Origin: Desulfobacteraceae bacterium UBA2174
GTDB taxonomy: Bacteria > Desulfobacterota > Desulfobacteria > Desulfobacterales > UBA2174
Reading direction: 5' to 3'
Assembly: GCA_002327445.1 (NCBI GenBank)
Contig: DCWA01000041.1
Span: 1 to 64,000 of the forward strand
Length of the DNA: 64,000 nucleotides
In this document: positions 19,740 to 27,975 of the stretch, one piece after another
Numbering within the stretch: the first letter of the stretch is position 1
How the letters are laid out: the number at the start of each line of letters is the position of its first letter
Position numbers and translations under genes: made by a program
Notes under the pieces: generated by a model
Told to the model about the DNA's origin: nothing
The model's database searches: none
The model's input: only the letters and a program-made list of their open reading frames with translations

Positions 19740-19776
19740 AAGGATTGGCGCGCTCGGCGCGCCAATCCTTTTTTAT
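19740..19776 (+). terminator. Rho-independent terminator after hppA
   Basis: A perfect 13-pair stem (AGGATTGGCGCGC/GCGCGCCAATCCT) with a TCG loop is followed by a run of six T, about 30 bp after the hppA stop. Confidence 0.96.
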
Positions 19777-19804
19777 TGATCCGCCGGGTTGCCTATGGTA
19801 TAAA
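19776..19804 (+). promoter_or_regulatory. Sigma-70-type promoter for carD
   Basis: TTGATC (19776-19781), a 17-bp spacer and TATAAA (19799-19804) lie just after the hppA terminator. This would give carD a leader of about 175 bases, in which I see no recognised element. Confidence 0.5.
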
Positions 19805-19987
19805 ATTTGTTACCCTTTTGAAGGAACCTCTTCTCCTTCAACGCCAAGTCGCCGCCCCGTCCGGGCGGCAGAGCGGATCGCCGGTATTCTCCTCGATCCC
19901 ATGATTGCACGCGCAGCCGGGCTGCTCCGGTATCCCCGGCGATGATCCATGCCTTCCCCGGCGGCGCCCGAGCCAGTCGGTGGCCCC

Positions 19988-20533
19988 ATGGAAAAAAAGA
20001 AAATCAAAGCCATTTTAACCACTCGAAACAAATCCGCCCGATTTCAGATCGGAGACTTGGCCGTCTACCCGGCCCACGGGGTCGGCCGCATCGAAGCCAT
20101 TGAAACCCGCGTCGTCAATGGAGAATCCCATGATTTCTACATCATGAAGGTTCTCGAAAACGACATGCTGATCATGATCCCGACCTGGAATGTCGAATCG
20201 GTGGGCCTGCGGGACATCATCGACAAGAAGGACATCCCCAAGGTCTACGCCGTCATCCAGAGCCGGCAGGAGGATAGCCTGGGCGAGAGCCAGACCTGGA
20301 ATCGGCGCTATCGCGAGTACATGGAGAAGATCAAGACCGGATCGCTATTCGATGTTGCCGAAGTGTTCCGCGATCTATCCCTTCTCAAGTCCTCGAAAGA
20401 TCTCTCGTTCGGCGAACGGAAGCTCTTCGATACGGCCCACACCCTTCTGGTCAAGGAGCTGTCCACCGCCCGGCACACCGACGAGCAAACCATCGCCGCC
20501 GAGTTGGAAAGCTTCTTTGTCGAGCCTTCCTAA
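19988..20533 (+). CDS. carD: CarD/CdnL family RNA-polymerase-binding regulator
   Basis: This 181-residue protein begins with the CarD/TRCF RNA-polymerase-interacting domain (FQIGDLAVYPAHGVGRIEAIE) and ends with a helical DNA-binding domain (SFGERKLFDTAHTLLVKELS). Family members bind the RNAP beta subunit and stabilise open complexes at rRNA and other promoters. Neither the ATG at 19988 nor the one at 19949 has a clear ribosome site. The shorter form is used because the extra residues are a proline-rich stretch not seen in the family. rluD follows 28 bp later. Confidence 0.9.
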   Translation: MEKKKIKAILTTRNKSARFQIGDLAVYPAHGVGRIEAIETRVVNGESHDFYIMKVLENDMLIMIPTWNVESVGLRDIIDKKDIPKVYAVIQSRQEDSLGESQTWNRRYREYMEKIKTGSLFDVAEVFRDLSLLKSSKDLSFGERKLFDTAHTLLVKELSTARHTDEQTIAAELESFFVEPS

Positions 20534-20561
20534 GAACGCGGCGTCCCCTCTGCATCCACCG

Positions 20562-21548
20562 ATGGTCCAGGATCCCTTCCGCTTCACCGTCGTCCCCTCC
20601 GGCGCCGGCCTGCGTCTGGATCAATACCTCGCAGAACAGCTTCCCGAGCATTCCCGGGCCTATCTGGCCGGCCTGATCCGTGCTGGAGAGATCACGGTCA
20701 ACGGCCGCTCGGCCAAGCCCGGTCAACGGATCCGCCCCGGCGACACCGTCAGTGGCGCGATACCGCCCCCCCGTCCGGTGGGCATCGAACCCGAAGCGAT
20801 TTCCCTGGCGATCCTGTACGAGGATGAAGATCTGCTCGTGATCGACAAGCCGGCCGGGCTGGTGGTCCATCCGGCCCCCGGTCACCCGAGTGGGACCCTG
20901 GTCAACGCCCTTCTGCACCACTGCCCGGACCTGGGACCCATCGGCGGAGACCTGCGCCCCGGAATCGTCCACCGGCTGGACAAGGATACCTCCGGCGTGT
21001 TGCTGGTGGCCAAGAATGCGAAGGCTTTGACCCATCTGGCGGACCAGTTCAAGGCCCGCGCCGTGGACAAGACCTACCTGGCGCTGGTGCAGGGACGGCT
21101 GCGTGAGACGAGCGGGAGGGTGGATCTTCCCATCGGCCGGCACCCGGTGGATCGCAAGAAAATGTCGACGCGAAGCCGGAGGGCGAGAGAGGCGCTATCG
21201 TTGTGGCGAATGCGCGAGCGCTACCGCTCGGCCTGCCTCATCGAGGTGAAACTGATGACCGGAAGGACCCATCAGATCCGCGTCCACTGCACGGCGATGG
21301 GTCATCCGATCCTGGGGGACCGGGTGTATGGCGGCGGGTCGTCCGGGCCGGGAGGGACCGCTCCACGGCAGATGCTCCATTCCTGGCGTCTGGGCATCCG
21401 CCATCCATTGCGCGAAGTGCCCCTTTCCTTCGAGGCGCCCGTCCCGGACGACATGGGCGCCCTCATCGACATCCTGCGGCTGACGGCCTTGCCGGAGGAT
21501 CGGGCAGTCTTCTCCTCGGAAGTGCGCCAGCTTACACCATCCCCTTGA
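20562..21548 (+). CDS. rluD: 23S rRNA pseudouridine synthase, RluD family
   Basis: At 328 residues it has an N-terminal S4 RNA-binding domain (LRLDQYLAEQLPEHSRAYLAGL) and the catalytic motif HRLDKDTSG with the active-site Asp. DKPAGLVVHP and the late motif TGRTHQIRVHCTAMGHPILGD are also present. RluD isomerises uridines in helix 69 of 23S rRNA. Its stop lies 17 bp inside the 3-prime end of the convergent rnfA gene, so the two share coding DNA at their tails. Confidence 0.93.
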   Translation: MVQDPFRFTVVPSGAGLRLDQYLAEQLPEHSRAYLAGLIRAGEITVNGRSAKPGQRIRPGDTVSGAIPPPRPVGIEPEAISLAILYEDEDLLVIDKPAGLVVHPAPGHPSGTLVNALLHHCPDLGPIGGDLRPGIVHRLDKDTSGVLLVAKNAKALTHLADQFKARAVDKTYLALVQGRLRETSGRVDLPIGRHPVDRKKMSTRSRRAREALSLWRMRERYRSACLIEVKLMTGRTHQIRVHCTAMGHPILGDRVYGGGSSGPGGTAPRQMLHSWRLGIRHPLREVPLSFEAPVPDDMGALIDILRLTALPEDRAVFSSEVRQLTPSP

Positions 21549-22107
21549 AGGCAAAAAAGGTCAGGGAGAGCAATCCGGCGGTGACCAGGCCGATGGCGGT
21601 ATCCTGCATCGGGCGCGGCACCCGGGCCAGGAGGATTCGTTCGCGCACGCCGGCGAAAAGGATCAGCGCCAGTCCGAAGCCGACCGCGTAGGCGAAGGAG
21701 GAGACGAGCATCTTGACGAATCCGTAGTCCTCCTTGACGTTGATCAGGCAGACGCCAAGTACGGCGCAGTTGGTGGTGATCAGAGGCAGATAGATCCCCA
21801 GGCCGGCATAAAGGACCGGGATGCTCTTTTTCAGAAACATTTCCACGAACTGCACCAGGGCCGCGATGACGAGAATGAAGACGATGGTTTGAAGGTAGAT
21901 CAAATCGTAGGGCACCAGGATATAGCGGCGGGCCAGCCAGGTCATCATCCCGGCCAAGACCAGGACGAAGACCACCGCCATGGCCATGCCCGTGGCGGTT
22001 TCCATCCGTTTGGAGGTGCCGAGAAACGGACAGTTGCCCAGATACTGGATCAACAGAATGTTGTTGAGCAGGATACAACTGATGGTGAAAAGGACGAGGT
22101 CGCGCAT
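21532..22107 (-). CDS. rnfA: Rnf complex subunit A
   Basis: This 191-residue, six-helix integral membrane protein matches RnfA/NqrE (ILLNNILLIQYLGNCPFLG near the N-terminus; LITTNCAVLGVCL in the middle). In the complex, paired cysteines of RnfA and RnfE (here in GNCPFLG and NCAVLG) bind a 2Fe-2S centre inside the membrane. ATG follows AGGAG. It is the last gene of this operon. rnfB, which normally follows, is not present; a housekeeping gene on the other strand begins instead and overlaps the 3-prime end by 17 bp. Confidence 0.95.
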   Translation of the reverse strand: MRDLVLFTISCILLNNILLIQYLGNCPFLGTSKRMETATGMAMAVVFVLVLAGMMTWLARRYILVPYDLIYLQTIVFILVIAALVQFVEMFLKKSIPVLYAGLGIYLPLITTNCAVLGVCLINVKEDYGFVKMLVSSFAYAVGFGLALILFAGVRERILLARVPRPMQDTAIGLVTAGLLSLTFFAFKGMV

Positions 22108-22116
22108 GCCTGACTC

Positions 22117-22722
22117 CTACTTTTTCCCCAGCAGGTTCATGACACAGAGCATCAACCCTAACGCAACGAAGGCGCCGGGAGCCTCCACCAGAAAGCTGAA
22201 GGGCTCGAACGATGGCCCCATGATCTGAATCGGCTTTTCGTAGAGGGTGATGGCGCCGGTGCCGAACAACTCGCGGAAAGCGGCGAGGGTGGAAAGGGAC
22301 AGGGTATACCCGATTCCCATCCCCAGGCCGTCCATGGCCGAACGCACGATCCCGTTCTTGGAGGCGAAGGCCTCGGCGCGGCCCAAGGGGATGCAGTTGA
22401 CCACGATCAACGGGATAAAAATTCCCATCTTTTCATAGAGGGAGTAGGTGTAGGCCTGCATCATCAACTCCACGATGATCACGAAGGTGGCCACCACGAT
22501 GATGAAGCAGGCGATGCGGACCTTGCTCGGAATCACGTTGCGCAGGGCGGCAATCAAGACGTTGGAGCAGACGAGCACGAAAGTGAGGGCCACGCCCATG
22601 CCGAAACCGTTTTCCACCGATTTGGTCAAGGCCAGGGTGGGACAGAGCCCGAGCACCAAACGAAAGGGCGGAATCTCCGACCATAATCCCTTGGTGAATT
22701 CTTGAACGATGGTTTTGGCCAT
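22117..22722 (-). CDS. rnfE: Rnf complex subunit E
   Basis: This 201-residue, six-helix membrane protein, paralogous to RnfA, shows LVLGLCPTLALTKSVENGFGMG and IVVNCIPLGRAEAFASKNG with the conserved cysteines for the intramembrane Fe-S centre. It is preceded by GGAAAG and lies 9 bp after rnfG. Confidence 0.95.
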   Translation of the reverse strand: MAKTIVQEFTKGLWSEIPPFRLVLGLCPTLALTKSVENGFGMGVALTFVLVCSNVLIAALRNVIPSKVRIACFIIVVATFVIIVELMMQAYTYSLYEKMGIFIPLIVVNCIPLGRAEAFASKNGIVRSAMDGLGMGIGYTLSLSTLAAFRELFGTGAITLYEKPIQIMGPSFEPFSFLVEAPGAFVALGLMLCVMNLLGKK

Positions 22723-22731
22723 GGCGCTTTC

Positions 22732-23328
22732 CTACTTCTTGAGCGTTTTCAGACCATCGAGGATCTGCGGTTTCAATTCCTTGTAGACAATTCCGGCCTG
22801 GGTCACCCCTTCCGTCACCCCCCTCGAGGTGACCGTGGCGCCGCTGAGGGCGTCGATCTGGCCCCCGTCATTCTTGATCTTGAACGTTTCCGTGAGCGGT
22901 TTGCCCTTGAACTGGTCGGTGAACTCCTTCTCCGTCTTGGCGCGTGCGCCCAGACCAGGGGTCTCGGCATGGGTGGTGACCCCCACCCCCGCGATCTGGT
23001 CGGTTTCCAGGTCCACACCGATCATCAACCCGATGTCGCCGCCGAATCCCTTGCCGCTGCTCTCGAAGGCCACGAATTTTTCCTTGCCGTCCACCATGCC
23101 GACGAAAAAGCTCCGTTCGTCCTTGGTGCCGGGGTTCAGCTTGAAGTAGCTTTCGGTGGGATCGTTGCCGACGTTCTGGAGCACCGCCAGGATCGCCGGC
23201 CCCTTGACGAACTTGAGCTGCTGCTTTTCGATGCGGTCCTGGGTCTTTTCCCGCAGGAAAGCCAGCGATCCGCCCGAGGTGACGCTCAAAATCGTCAGGA
23301 CAACGACCATTTTGATCATCTCTTTCAT
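22732..23328 (-). CDS. rnfG: Rnf complex subunit G (FMN-binding)
   Basis: This 198-residue protein has one N-terminal membrane anchor (about 5-25) and a periplasmic FMN-binding domain. The flavin-attachment motif DALSGAT is present at 159-165, so T165 is the predicted covalent FMN site. GHAETPGLGA-type sequence is also there (TTHAETPGLGARA). It begins 1 bp after rnfD stops. Confidence 0.95.
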   Translation of the reverse strand: MKEMIKMVVVLTILSVTSGGSLAFLREKTQDRIEKQQLKFVKGPAILAVLQNVGNDPTESYFKLNPGTKDERSFFVGMVDGKEKFVAFESSGKGFGGDIGLMIGVDLETDQIAGVGVTTHAETPGLGARAKTEKEFTDQFKGKPLTETFKIKNDGGQIDALSGATVTSRGVTEGVTQAGIVYKELKPQILDGLKTLKK

Positions 23329-23329
23329 C

Positions 23330-24289
23330 TTAAGCCGCCCTTCCCAGCGCTTTCGGTCGGATCTTGTCCACCAGCGGGTTGATCAGATTGATGACCAGCA
23401 CCGCGTAGATCACCCCGTCCGGGTAAGCCCCGATGTTGCGGATCAGAACCGTCATCAGGCCCCCGGCACCGCCATAGATCAGCATCGGCCAGAAGTTCAC
23501 CGGCGACCCGCTGTCTTCCGGGGCCAGGAAGAAGGCGCCGATCAGGGTGTAGCCGGTGAGCAGGTGAAACATGGGGCCTGCGTAGAGTTGAGGATTCGAA
23601 AGGTGAAACGCGGCGGCCACCAGCGCCACGGCGGCCAGAAAAGAGGCCGGGATTTCCCAGCGCACCACGCCGCAGGCCACCAAGTAGATCCCCCCGACAA
23701 TCAACCAGAAACCGAAGGGAGCGCCGATCGCCCCGGCCTGGCGGCCCATGAGCAGGTCGAACGCCGAAAAGCGCGCCACCGCCTCGGTACCGAAAGCCTT
23801 GGCGGCCGTCAGTGGCTCCATCATGACGAAACCGGGATCGTAGGTCAGGAGCATGGCGTCGAAATCCATGTATCCCTTCCACGAAATGCCCAGAATGGCC
23901 ACGCTCACCACCACGGGATTGAAGGGATTGGCGCCGATGCCGCCGTAAATCTCCTTGCCGATGACGACGGCCAGGAAAGTGCCGGCGACCACCATCCACC
24001 AGGGAACCGTGGCGGGCAGAACGAGGGCCAGGACCAGCCCGAGGGAAGCGGCGTTGCCGTCGCCGATGGTCACCGGGCGACGGGAGATCCTGTTGAAGAT
24101 CAATTCCCAGGCCATGGCGCTGCTGACGGACAGGGCGATCACCGCCAGGGCCGGCACGCCCCAGCGCAACATGCCGCAGATGGCCGCGGGGATCAACGCC
24201 AGCAGGACCTGGCCGTTTCGCACGACGATGCTGCCGCCGCCGTGCAAGAATGGGGCATGGGAAACGATCAACTTGGGAGCGTCAGACAT
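23330..24289 (-). CDS. rnfD: Rnf complex subunit D, lacking the usual FMN-acceptor Thr
   Basis: This 319-residue multi-spanning membrane protein matches RnfD/NqrB (IGDGNAASLGLVLALVLPA, GKEIYGGIGANPFNPVVV, LTGYTLIGAFFLAPEDSGSP, IRNIGAYPDGVIYAVLVINL). RnfD normally carries FMN on the Thr of a Dxx(S/T)xATPL motif. At the matching place this protein reads DPGFVMMEPLTAAK (151-164), with Glu158 where the Thr should be. The FMN may be lost or bound non-covalently. It starts inside rnfC with an 8-bp overlap. Identity is secure; the flavin statement is inference from motif alignment. Confidence 0.93.
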   Translation of the reverse strand: MSDAPKLIVSHAPFLHGGGSIVVRNGQVLLALIPAAICGMLRWGVPALAVIALSVSSAMAWELIFNRISRRPVTIGDGNAASLGLVLALVLPATVPWWMVVAGTFLAVVIGKEIYGGIGANPFNPVVVSVAILGISWKGYMDFDAMLLTYDPGFVMMEPLTAAKAFGTEAVARFSAFDLLMGRQAGAIGAPFGFWLIVGGIYLVACGVVRWEIPASFLAAVALVAAAFHLSNPQLYAGPMFHLLTGYTLIGAFFLAPEDSGSPVNFWPMLIYGGAGGLMTVLIRNIGAYPDGVIYAVLVINLINPLVDKIRPKALGRAA

Positions 24290-25565
24290 TTTCGGTCTCC
24301 GCGACCTGCCTGAGGGCCAGTTCGTGTTTGGCCAGTCGGATGTACTGGAAGATGGGAATGCGTGCCGGACAGACGTAGCTGCACAGGCCGCAATCCACAC
24401 AGGACCACAGATCGTATTCGTCGGCGGCGATGTCGTACTTGCCCGTCTCCAGAAGGCGTACCAGCATGTTGATCGGAACATGGGTCGGGCAGATGCGCAC
24501 ACACTCGCCGCAGTTGATGCACGGATCGCTGCTGCAGTGGGTGACCGCGGCGGGGTCCTGCACCAGGAGGCAGTGCGTATCGGGTCGCACCGGATGATCG
24601 TCCGTGAAGAGGCAGGCGCCGGCCATGGGGCCGCCGGCGATGAGCCGGTCTCCGGCGCCCAGCCGGATCCCCAGCGCCTCAAAGATTTCGGCAACGGGCG
24701 TCCCCACCCGCACCGTCACCAGCGAGCGCCGGCCGTCCCGGTCGACGACGGTGACGATCTTCTCCAGCGCCAGGCGCTTTTCGGCAAATGAACGCCCCAG
24801 CGAAGCGGCAGCTTCCACCGATACGACGGCCAGGCCCAACTTGGCGAGGGGAGCGCCGGCCGGCACCTGGCGGCCGAGCAGTTCCTTCACCATCAGCGCC
24901 GGTGCCGAGGCCGGATAAATCCCGGACACGGCGCGGATCTCGGCGTGCAGATGCCCGCCCAACCCCTGGAAGCTCTCGCGCCCCACCGCCAGGATCACCC
25001 GTTTGGCACCGGTGACCTGGCGCAGGATCTCGATTCCCTGCCGAACGGCGTCGGTACGGGTCTTCAAGACGTACTGGGCACTGACGGAGAGCAGATCGGC
25101 TTCGACGGCCGACACCAAGAGGGTCTCTATCGGCTGGTCCGGTGGCGTCAGGGCGGTGGGATCCAGTCCGCCGGGGAGGTCGCCGGCCCAGGCGCGCAAG
25201 GTCTCGATGGAAACCTCGGCCGCCGCCTCGGTAAAGCCCGGGTCGATGGTTTCGGGCCCATCGGTGCGCAGGTCGATCCGCGTCAGACGACGGCCGAAAT
25301 CCCCCAGAAAGGGTTCGATCGCTGTGATGACACCGGTGGCCGGTGCGATCACGTAGGCCGGGCTGTCGATGAAGGGAACCAGCTTGCCGCCGGTGGCGAC
25401 CCTGTCCCCGGGCTTGAGCCGCAGCCGATCGCTTCGATCGAGGGGATGATCGCAAAACAGGATCCAACGCCCGGGGAACGCCGGCAGGGCGGTGGCGATT
25501 TCGGCGATGAGCCGCTGGTATGAGAAACGCGGCGGGCTGTTGCGACGGAAGAATCTTCGAAACAT
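24282..25565 (-). CDS. rnfC: Rnf complex subunit C
   Basis: This 427-residue peripheral subunit has the NuoF-like flavin/NADH fold and SLBB region in the middle and two 4Fe-4S motifs at the C-terminus (CINCGECVRICP, then CVDCGLCSYVCP). In other Rnf complexes RnfC contacts NADH and RnfB contacts ferredoxin. It begins about 46 bp after the cytochrome gene and overlaps rnfD. It is short compared with enterobacterial RsxC, which carries a long repeat tail; this length is usual in anaerobes. Confidence 0.95.
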   Translation of the reverse strand: MFRRFFRRNSPPRFSYQRLIAEIATALPAFPGRWILFCDHPLDRSDRLRLKPGDRVATGGKLVPFIDSPAYVIAPATGVITAIEPFLGDFGRRLTRIDLRTDGPETIDPGFTEAAAEVSIETLRAWAGDLPGGLDPTALTPPDQPIETLLVSAVEADLLSVSAQYVLKTRTDAVRQGIEILRQVTGAKRVILAVGRESFQGLGGHLHAEIRAVSGIYPASAPALMVKELLGRQVPAGAPLAKLGLAVVSVEAAASLGRSFAEKRLALEKIVTVVDRDGRRSLVTVRVGTPVAEIFEALGIRLGAGDRLIAGGPMAGACLFTDDHPVRPDTHCLLVQDPAAVTHCSSDPCINCGECVRICPTHVPINMLVRLLETGKYDIAADEYDLWSCVDCGLCSYVCPARIPIFQYIRLAKHELALRQVAETENV

Positions 25566-25611
25566 GGGCCCTCTTTTTCAACTACGCATCATCAGGCGGA
25601 TCGGCGCGAGT

Positions 25612-26043
25612 TCAGAGCACATGACAAGCGTTGCAGGCCTGAGGACCGGCGCCGTACTGGCGGTGGCAGCCGATGCACTGGTCGTGGAACGCGTCGCTGC
25701 GCTTGACGATTTCGGCCAAATCGTAATCGGCCGGATCGTGGCACTGGTTGCACGTTTCAGCAATGGCCTCGTGCTGCTCCGGTTTGCCATGGCAGTCACC
25801 GCAGGCCCAATTCTCCTCCATGCCGGGGGGATGGTGGTGGCAATCGGAACAGGCCAGGGCGTACCCCGCGGCCCCGAGATGGGTTTGATGGTCGAAAAGC
25901 ACCTTGCCGGCATTGGTCGGATACATCATGCGCAGCGGTGGATCGGGGGTTTTGGCCGAATAGCCGGCGTAGCCGATCACCGCAATGACAAACAGAACGA
26001 TGGCAAGGCCATAGGCCAGCTGCAGCTGCTTGTTGGGTGCCAT
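25612..26043 (-). CDS. Membrane-anchored pentahaem cytochrome c of the Rnf operon
   Basis: This 143-residue protein has a single N-terminal membrane helix (about 10-28) and five haem c motifs: CSDCH (65), CGDCH (81), CNQCH (98), CIGCH (123) and CNACH (137). Extra histidines (DHQTH at 51-55, HHH at 69-71, H91, H120) can serve as distal ligands. Sulfate reducers and some methanogens place a multihaem cytochrome ahead of rnfC, where it couples Rnf to periplasmic or quinone electron carriers. The related cytochromes I know carry four haems; five are visible here. ATG follows GAAAGGAC. Confidence 0.93.
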   Translation of the reverse strand: MAPNKQLQLAYGLAIVLFVIAVIGYAGYSAKTPDPPLRMMYPTNAGKVLFDHQTHLGAAGYALACSDCHHHPPGMEENWACGDCHGKPEQHEAIAETCNQCHDPADYDLAEIVKRSDAFHDQCIGCHRQYGAGPQACNACHVL

Positions 26044-26204
26044 TGCGGCTGTCCTTTCAGAGGTTGCGCCACAAATGATCGGTGAAAAAGAGGCAGGAAT
26101 TACAATTGCCTGGTTATCATAGCTGCCGTTGGCTTGCAACCCCTTCGTGCGGAGCCATCCGAATTCGACGCGATTCCGGTCGATTATGTTGAGCTATGAG
26201 AAAT

Positions 26205-26228
26205 GGGGGCTTATAGGCCTGAGCCCCC
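26205..26228 (-). terminator. Possible terminator after the radical SAM gene
   Basis: Immediately past the minus-strand stop at 26230 there is a seven-pair stem (GGGGGCT/AGCCCCC) with a ten-base loop, followed by ATTTCT. The T-run is poor, so termination may be weak. Confidence 0.5.
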
Positions 26229-26229
26229 T

Positions 26230-27960
26230 TCAGATGGCTTCGCCCCGGCAGACGCCGCAGCGCCGGCAGCCCCGGGGAGGACAAGGCGGGGAAAGCACCG
26301 CCTGCCGGTAGCGGCGGTACTCCTCCTCGAGGTAATCGCGGTCGATGCCGTGATCGATCACTTCCCAGGGAAGCGGCGCGTCGGGACGGCCTCGGCGCAG
26401 CAGCGCCTCGGCCTCCGCCGGATCTGCCCAGCCGGGATCGCCGAGTTGCCAGCGCCCAAGCAGCCGCCGCCCGACGCGGCGGTCTCCCAGGGCCAGCAGG
26501 GCCTGGCTGACGGCCAGGCGTGCCTTGCCGGCGCTCAACCGCACGTTGGGCACATGGCTCAACCCTTCCCGCACGCAGCGGATTTTGGCCTTGATCACCG
26601 CTGCCTGGGCCATGGCGGTCCGCTGGAGCGGGGTAAACGGTTTGGGAACGAAGGGATTGAGGCTGACGGTGATGACGCCGATCCGTCCCCGGGAGCGGCT
26701 GCCCGCCAGAAAACGCGCCTTGACCCGCTTCACCAGGTCGACGATGGCCGCCACATCGGCTTCGGTTTCCCCCGGCAGGCCGATCATGAAATAGAGCTTC
26801 AGGTTCGGGATGCCGGCGTCGACGAGGCGCTCGGCCGCATCGAGGATGACCGCGTCGCGCAGGTGCTTGTTGATGGCGTCGCGCAGGCGCTGACTGCCGG
26901 TTTCCGGGGCGATGGCGGCGGTCTTGACGCCGCTGCGTGCCAGTGCCGACAGCAAGGCGCCGTTGATGGCATCGGCCCGGAAGGAACTGAAGCCCAGGGA
27001 CAGCCCCCGGGCCCGGGCCTGACCGCAAAGGGCGTCGAGATCGGGCAGGTCCGACACCGCCGCTCCGACCAGCCCGACCCGCCGGGTACCGGGGGGGACG
27101 GCATCGAGGCAGGCCGAGAGGGTTTTGAGAGACTGAAATCGCGGCGGGCGGTACACGTAGCCGGCGGCGCAGAAGCGGCACCCGTGGGGGCAGCCGCGGG
27201 AAACCTCCACCAGGTAGTCCGCGCTGAAGGGGCCGCCGGCGGTTTGCACACGGGTGACGGCGGGGGATTCGGCCAGGTCGGCCAACCGGGCGCGTGTCAC
27301 ATGTTCGGGAACGTCCGCCAGCAGGCGGTAGCCGATCAGTTCGTCGTCGCCGCGGTACTCTGGCCTGTAGAAGCGTGGCACGTAAACGCCGGGTACTTCC
27401 CTGGCCAGGCGGCGCAACTGGCGTTCCCGTGGTTGGCCTTCATCGAGCGCCGCCCAGAATGCCGGCAGCAGCACCTCGGCTTCACCGACCAGAAACGCGT
27501 CGACAACTTCGGCCAACGGCTCGGGATTGATCCAGCATGCCACCCCTCCGGCGATGATCAAGGGGTGGGCCTCGGTGCGGGCCTCGGCGGCCAGGGGGAG
27601 GCCGGCCGCCGCCAAGATCGCCAGCACCGAGGGGGAATCGCTTTCAAAGGCGATGGAAAAGGCCAGTATGTCGAAATCGGTCAGCGGCCGCCCCGATTCG
27701 AGGCTGCGCGGCGCCGGCCAGGGAGGTTCGGCGGGCGGATCGGGGGCGAACACCCGCTCGCAAACCACGTCCTCCAGATCGTTGAGAAAGCCGTAGACCG
27801 TCTGGAATCCCAGGTTGGCCATCCCCACGGCGTAGGTGTTGGGATAAATCAGGGCCACGGTGCGGCGCCCGCGCCAGCTTTTGCGCACGGCACCGCGCTC
27901 GCCCCGCAGTCGTTCGGCCCGCAGCGCCTCGGGGCCCGGGCAATGGCGATGGTTTGTCAC
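26230..27960 (-). CDS. B12-binding-type radical SAM protein (TIGR03960-like)
   Basis: This 576-residue protein has an N-terminal cobalamin-binding-like region (VALIYPNTYAVGMANLGFQ, LIIAGGVACWINPEP) and a radical SAM core with CPHGCRFC near residue 255, then APETGSQRLRDAINK and LYFMIGLPGETEADV. It has a cysteine-rich tail (CPPRGCRRCGVC). The protein resembles a family often found near ribosome-maturation or rodA-type genes whose substrate is unknown. It starts with GTG 15 bp after ftsZ and may be read through from the dcw cluster. It is not a typical methylthiotransferase, because no MTTase or TRAM domain is visible. Confidence 0.85.
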   Translation of the reverse strand: MTNHRHCPGPEALRAERLRGERGAVRKSWRGRRTVALIYPNTYAVGMANLGFQTVYGFLNDLEDVVCERVFAPDPPAEPPWPAPRSLESGRPLTDFDILAFSIAFESDSPSVLAILAAAGLPLAAEARTEAHPLIIAGGVACWINPEPLAEVVDAFLVGEAEVLLPAFWAALDEGQPRERQLRRLAREVPGVYVPRFYRPEYRGDDELIGYRLLADVPEHVTRARLADLAESPAVTRVQTAGGPFSADYLVEVSRGCPHGCRFCAAGYVYRPPRFQSLKTLSACLDAVPPGTRRVGLVGAAVSDLPDLDALCGQARARGLSLGFSSFRADAINGALLSALARSGVKTAAIAPETGSQRLRDAINKHLRDAVILDAAERLVDAGIPNLKLYFMIGLPGETEADVAAIVDLVKRVKARFLAGSRSRGRIGVITVSLNPFVPKPFTPLQRTAMAQAAVIKAKIRCVREGLSHVPNVRLSAGKARLAVSQALLALGDRRVGRRLLGRWQLGDPGWADPAEAEALLRRGRPDAPLPWEVIDHGIDRDYLEEEYRRYRQAVLSPPCPPRGCRRCGVCRGEAI

Positions 27961-27975
27961 GTCCCGAGAACTGGA

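Noticed and set aside
17588..19765. Long minus-strand frame opposite hppA (725 codons)
   Set aside because: Shadow of the high-GC pyrophosphatase gene: a His/Asp/Gly/Gln-rich peptide with no recognisable motif.
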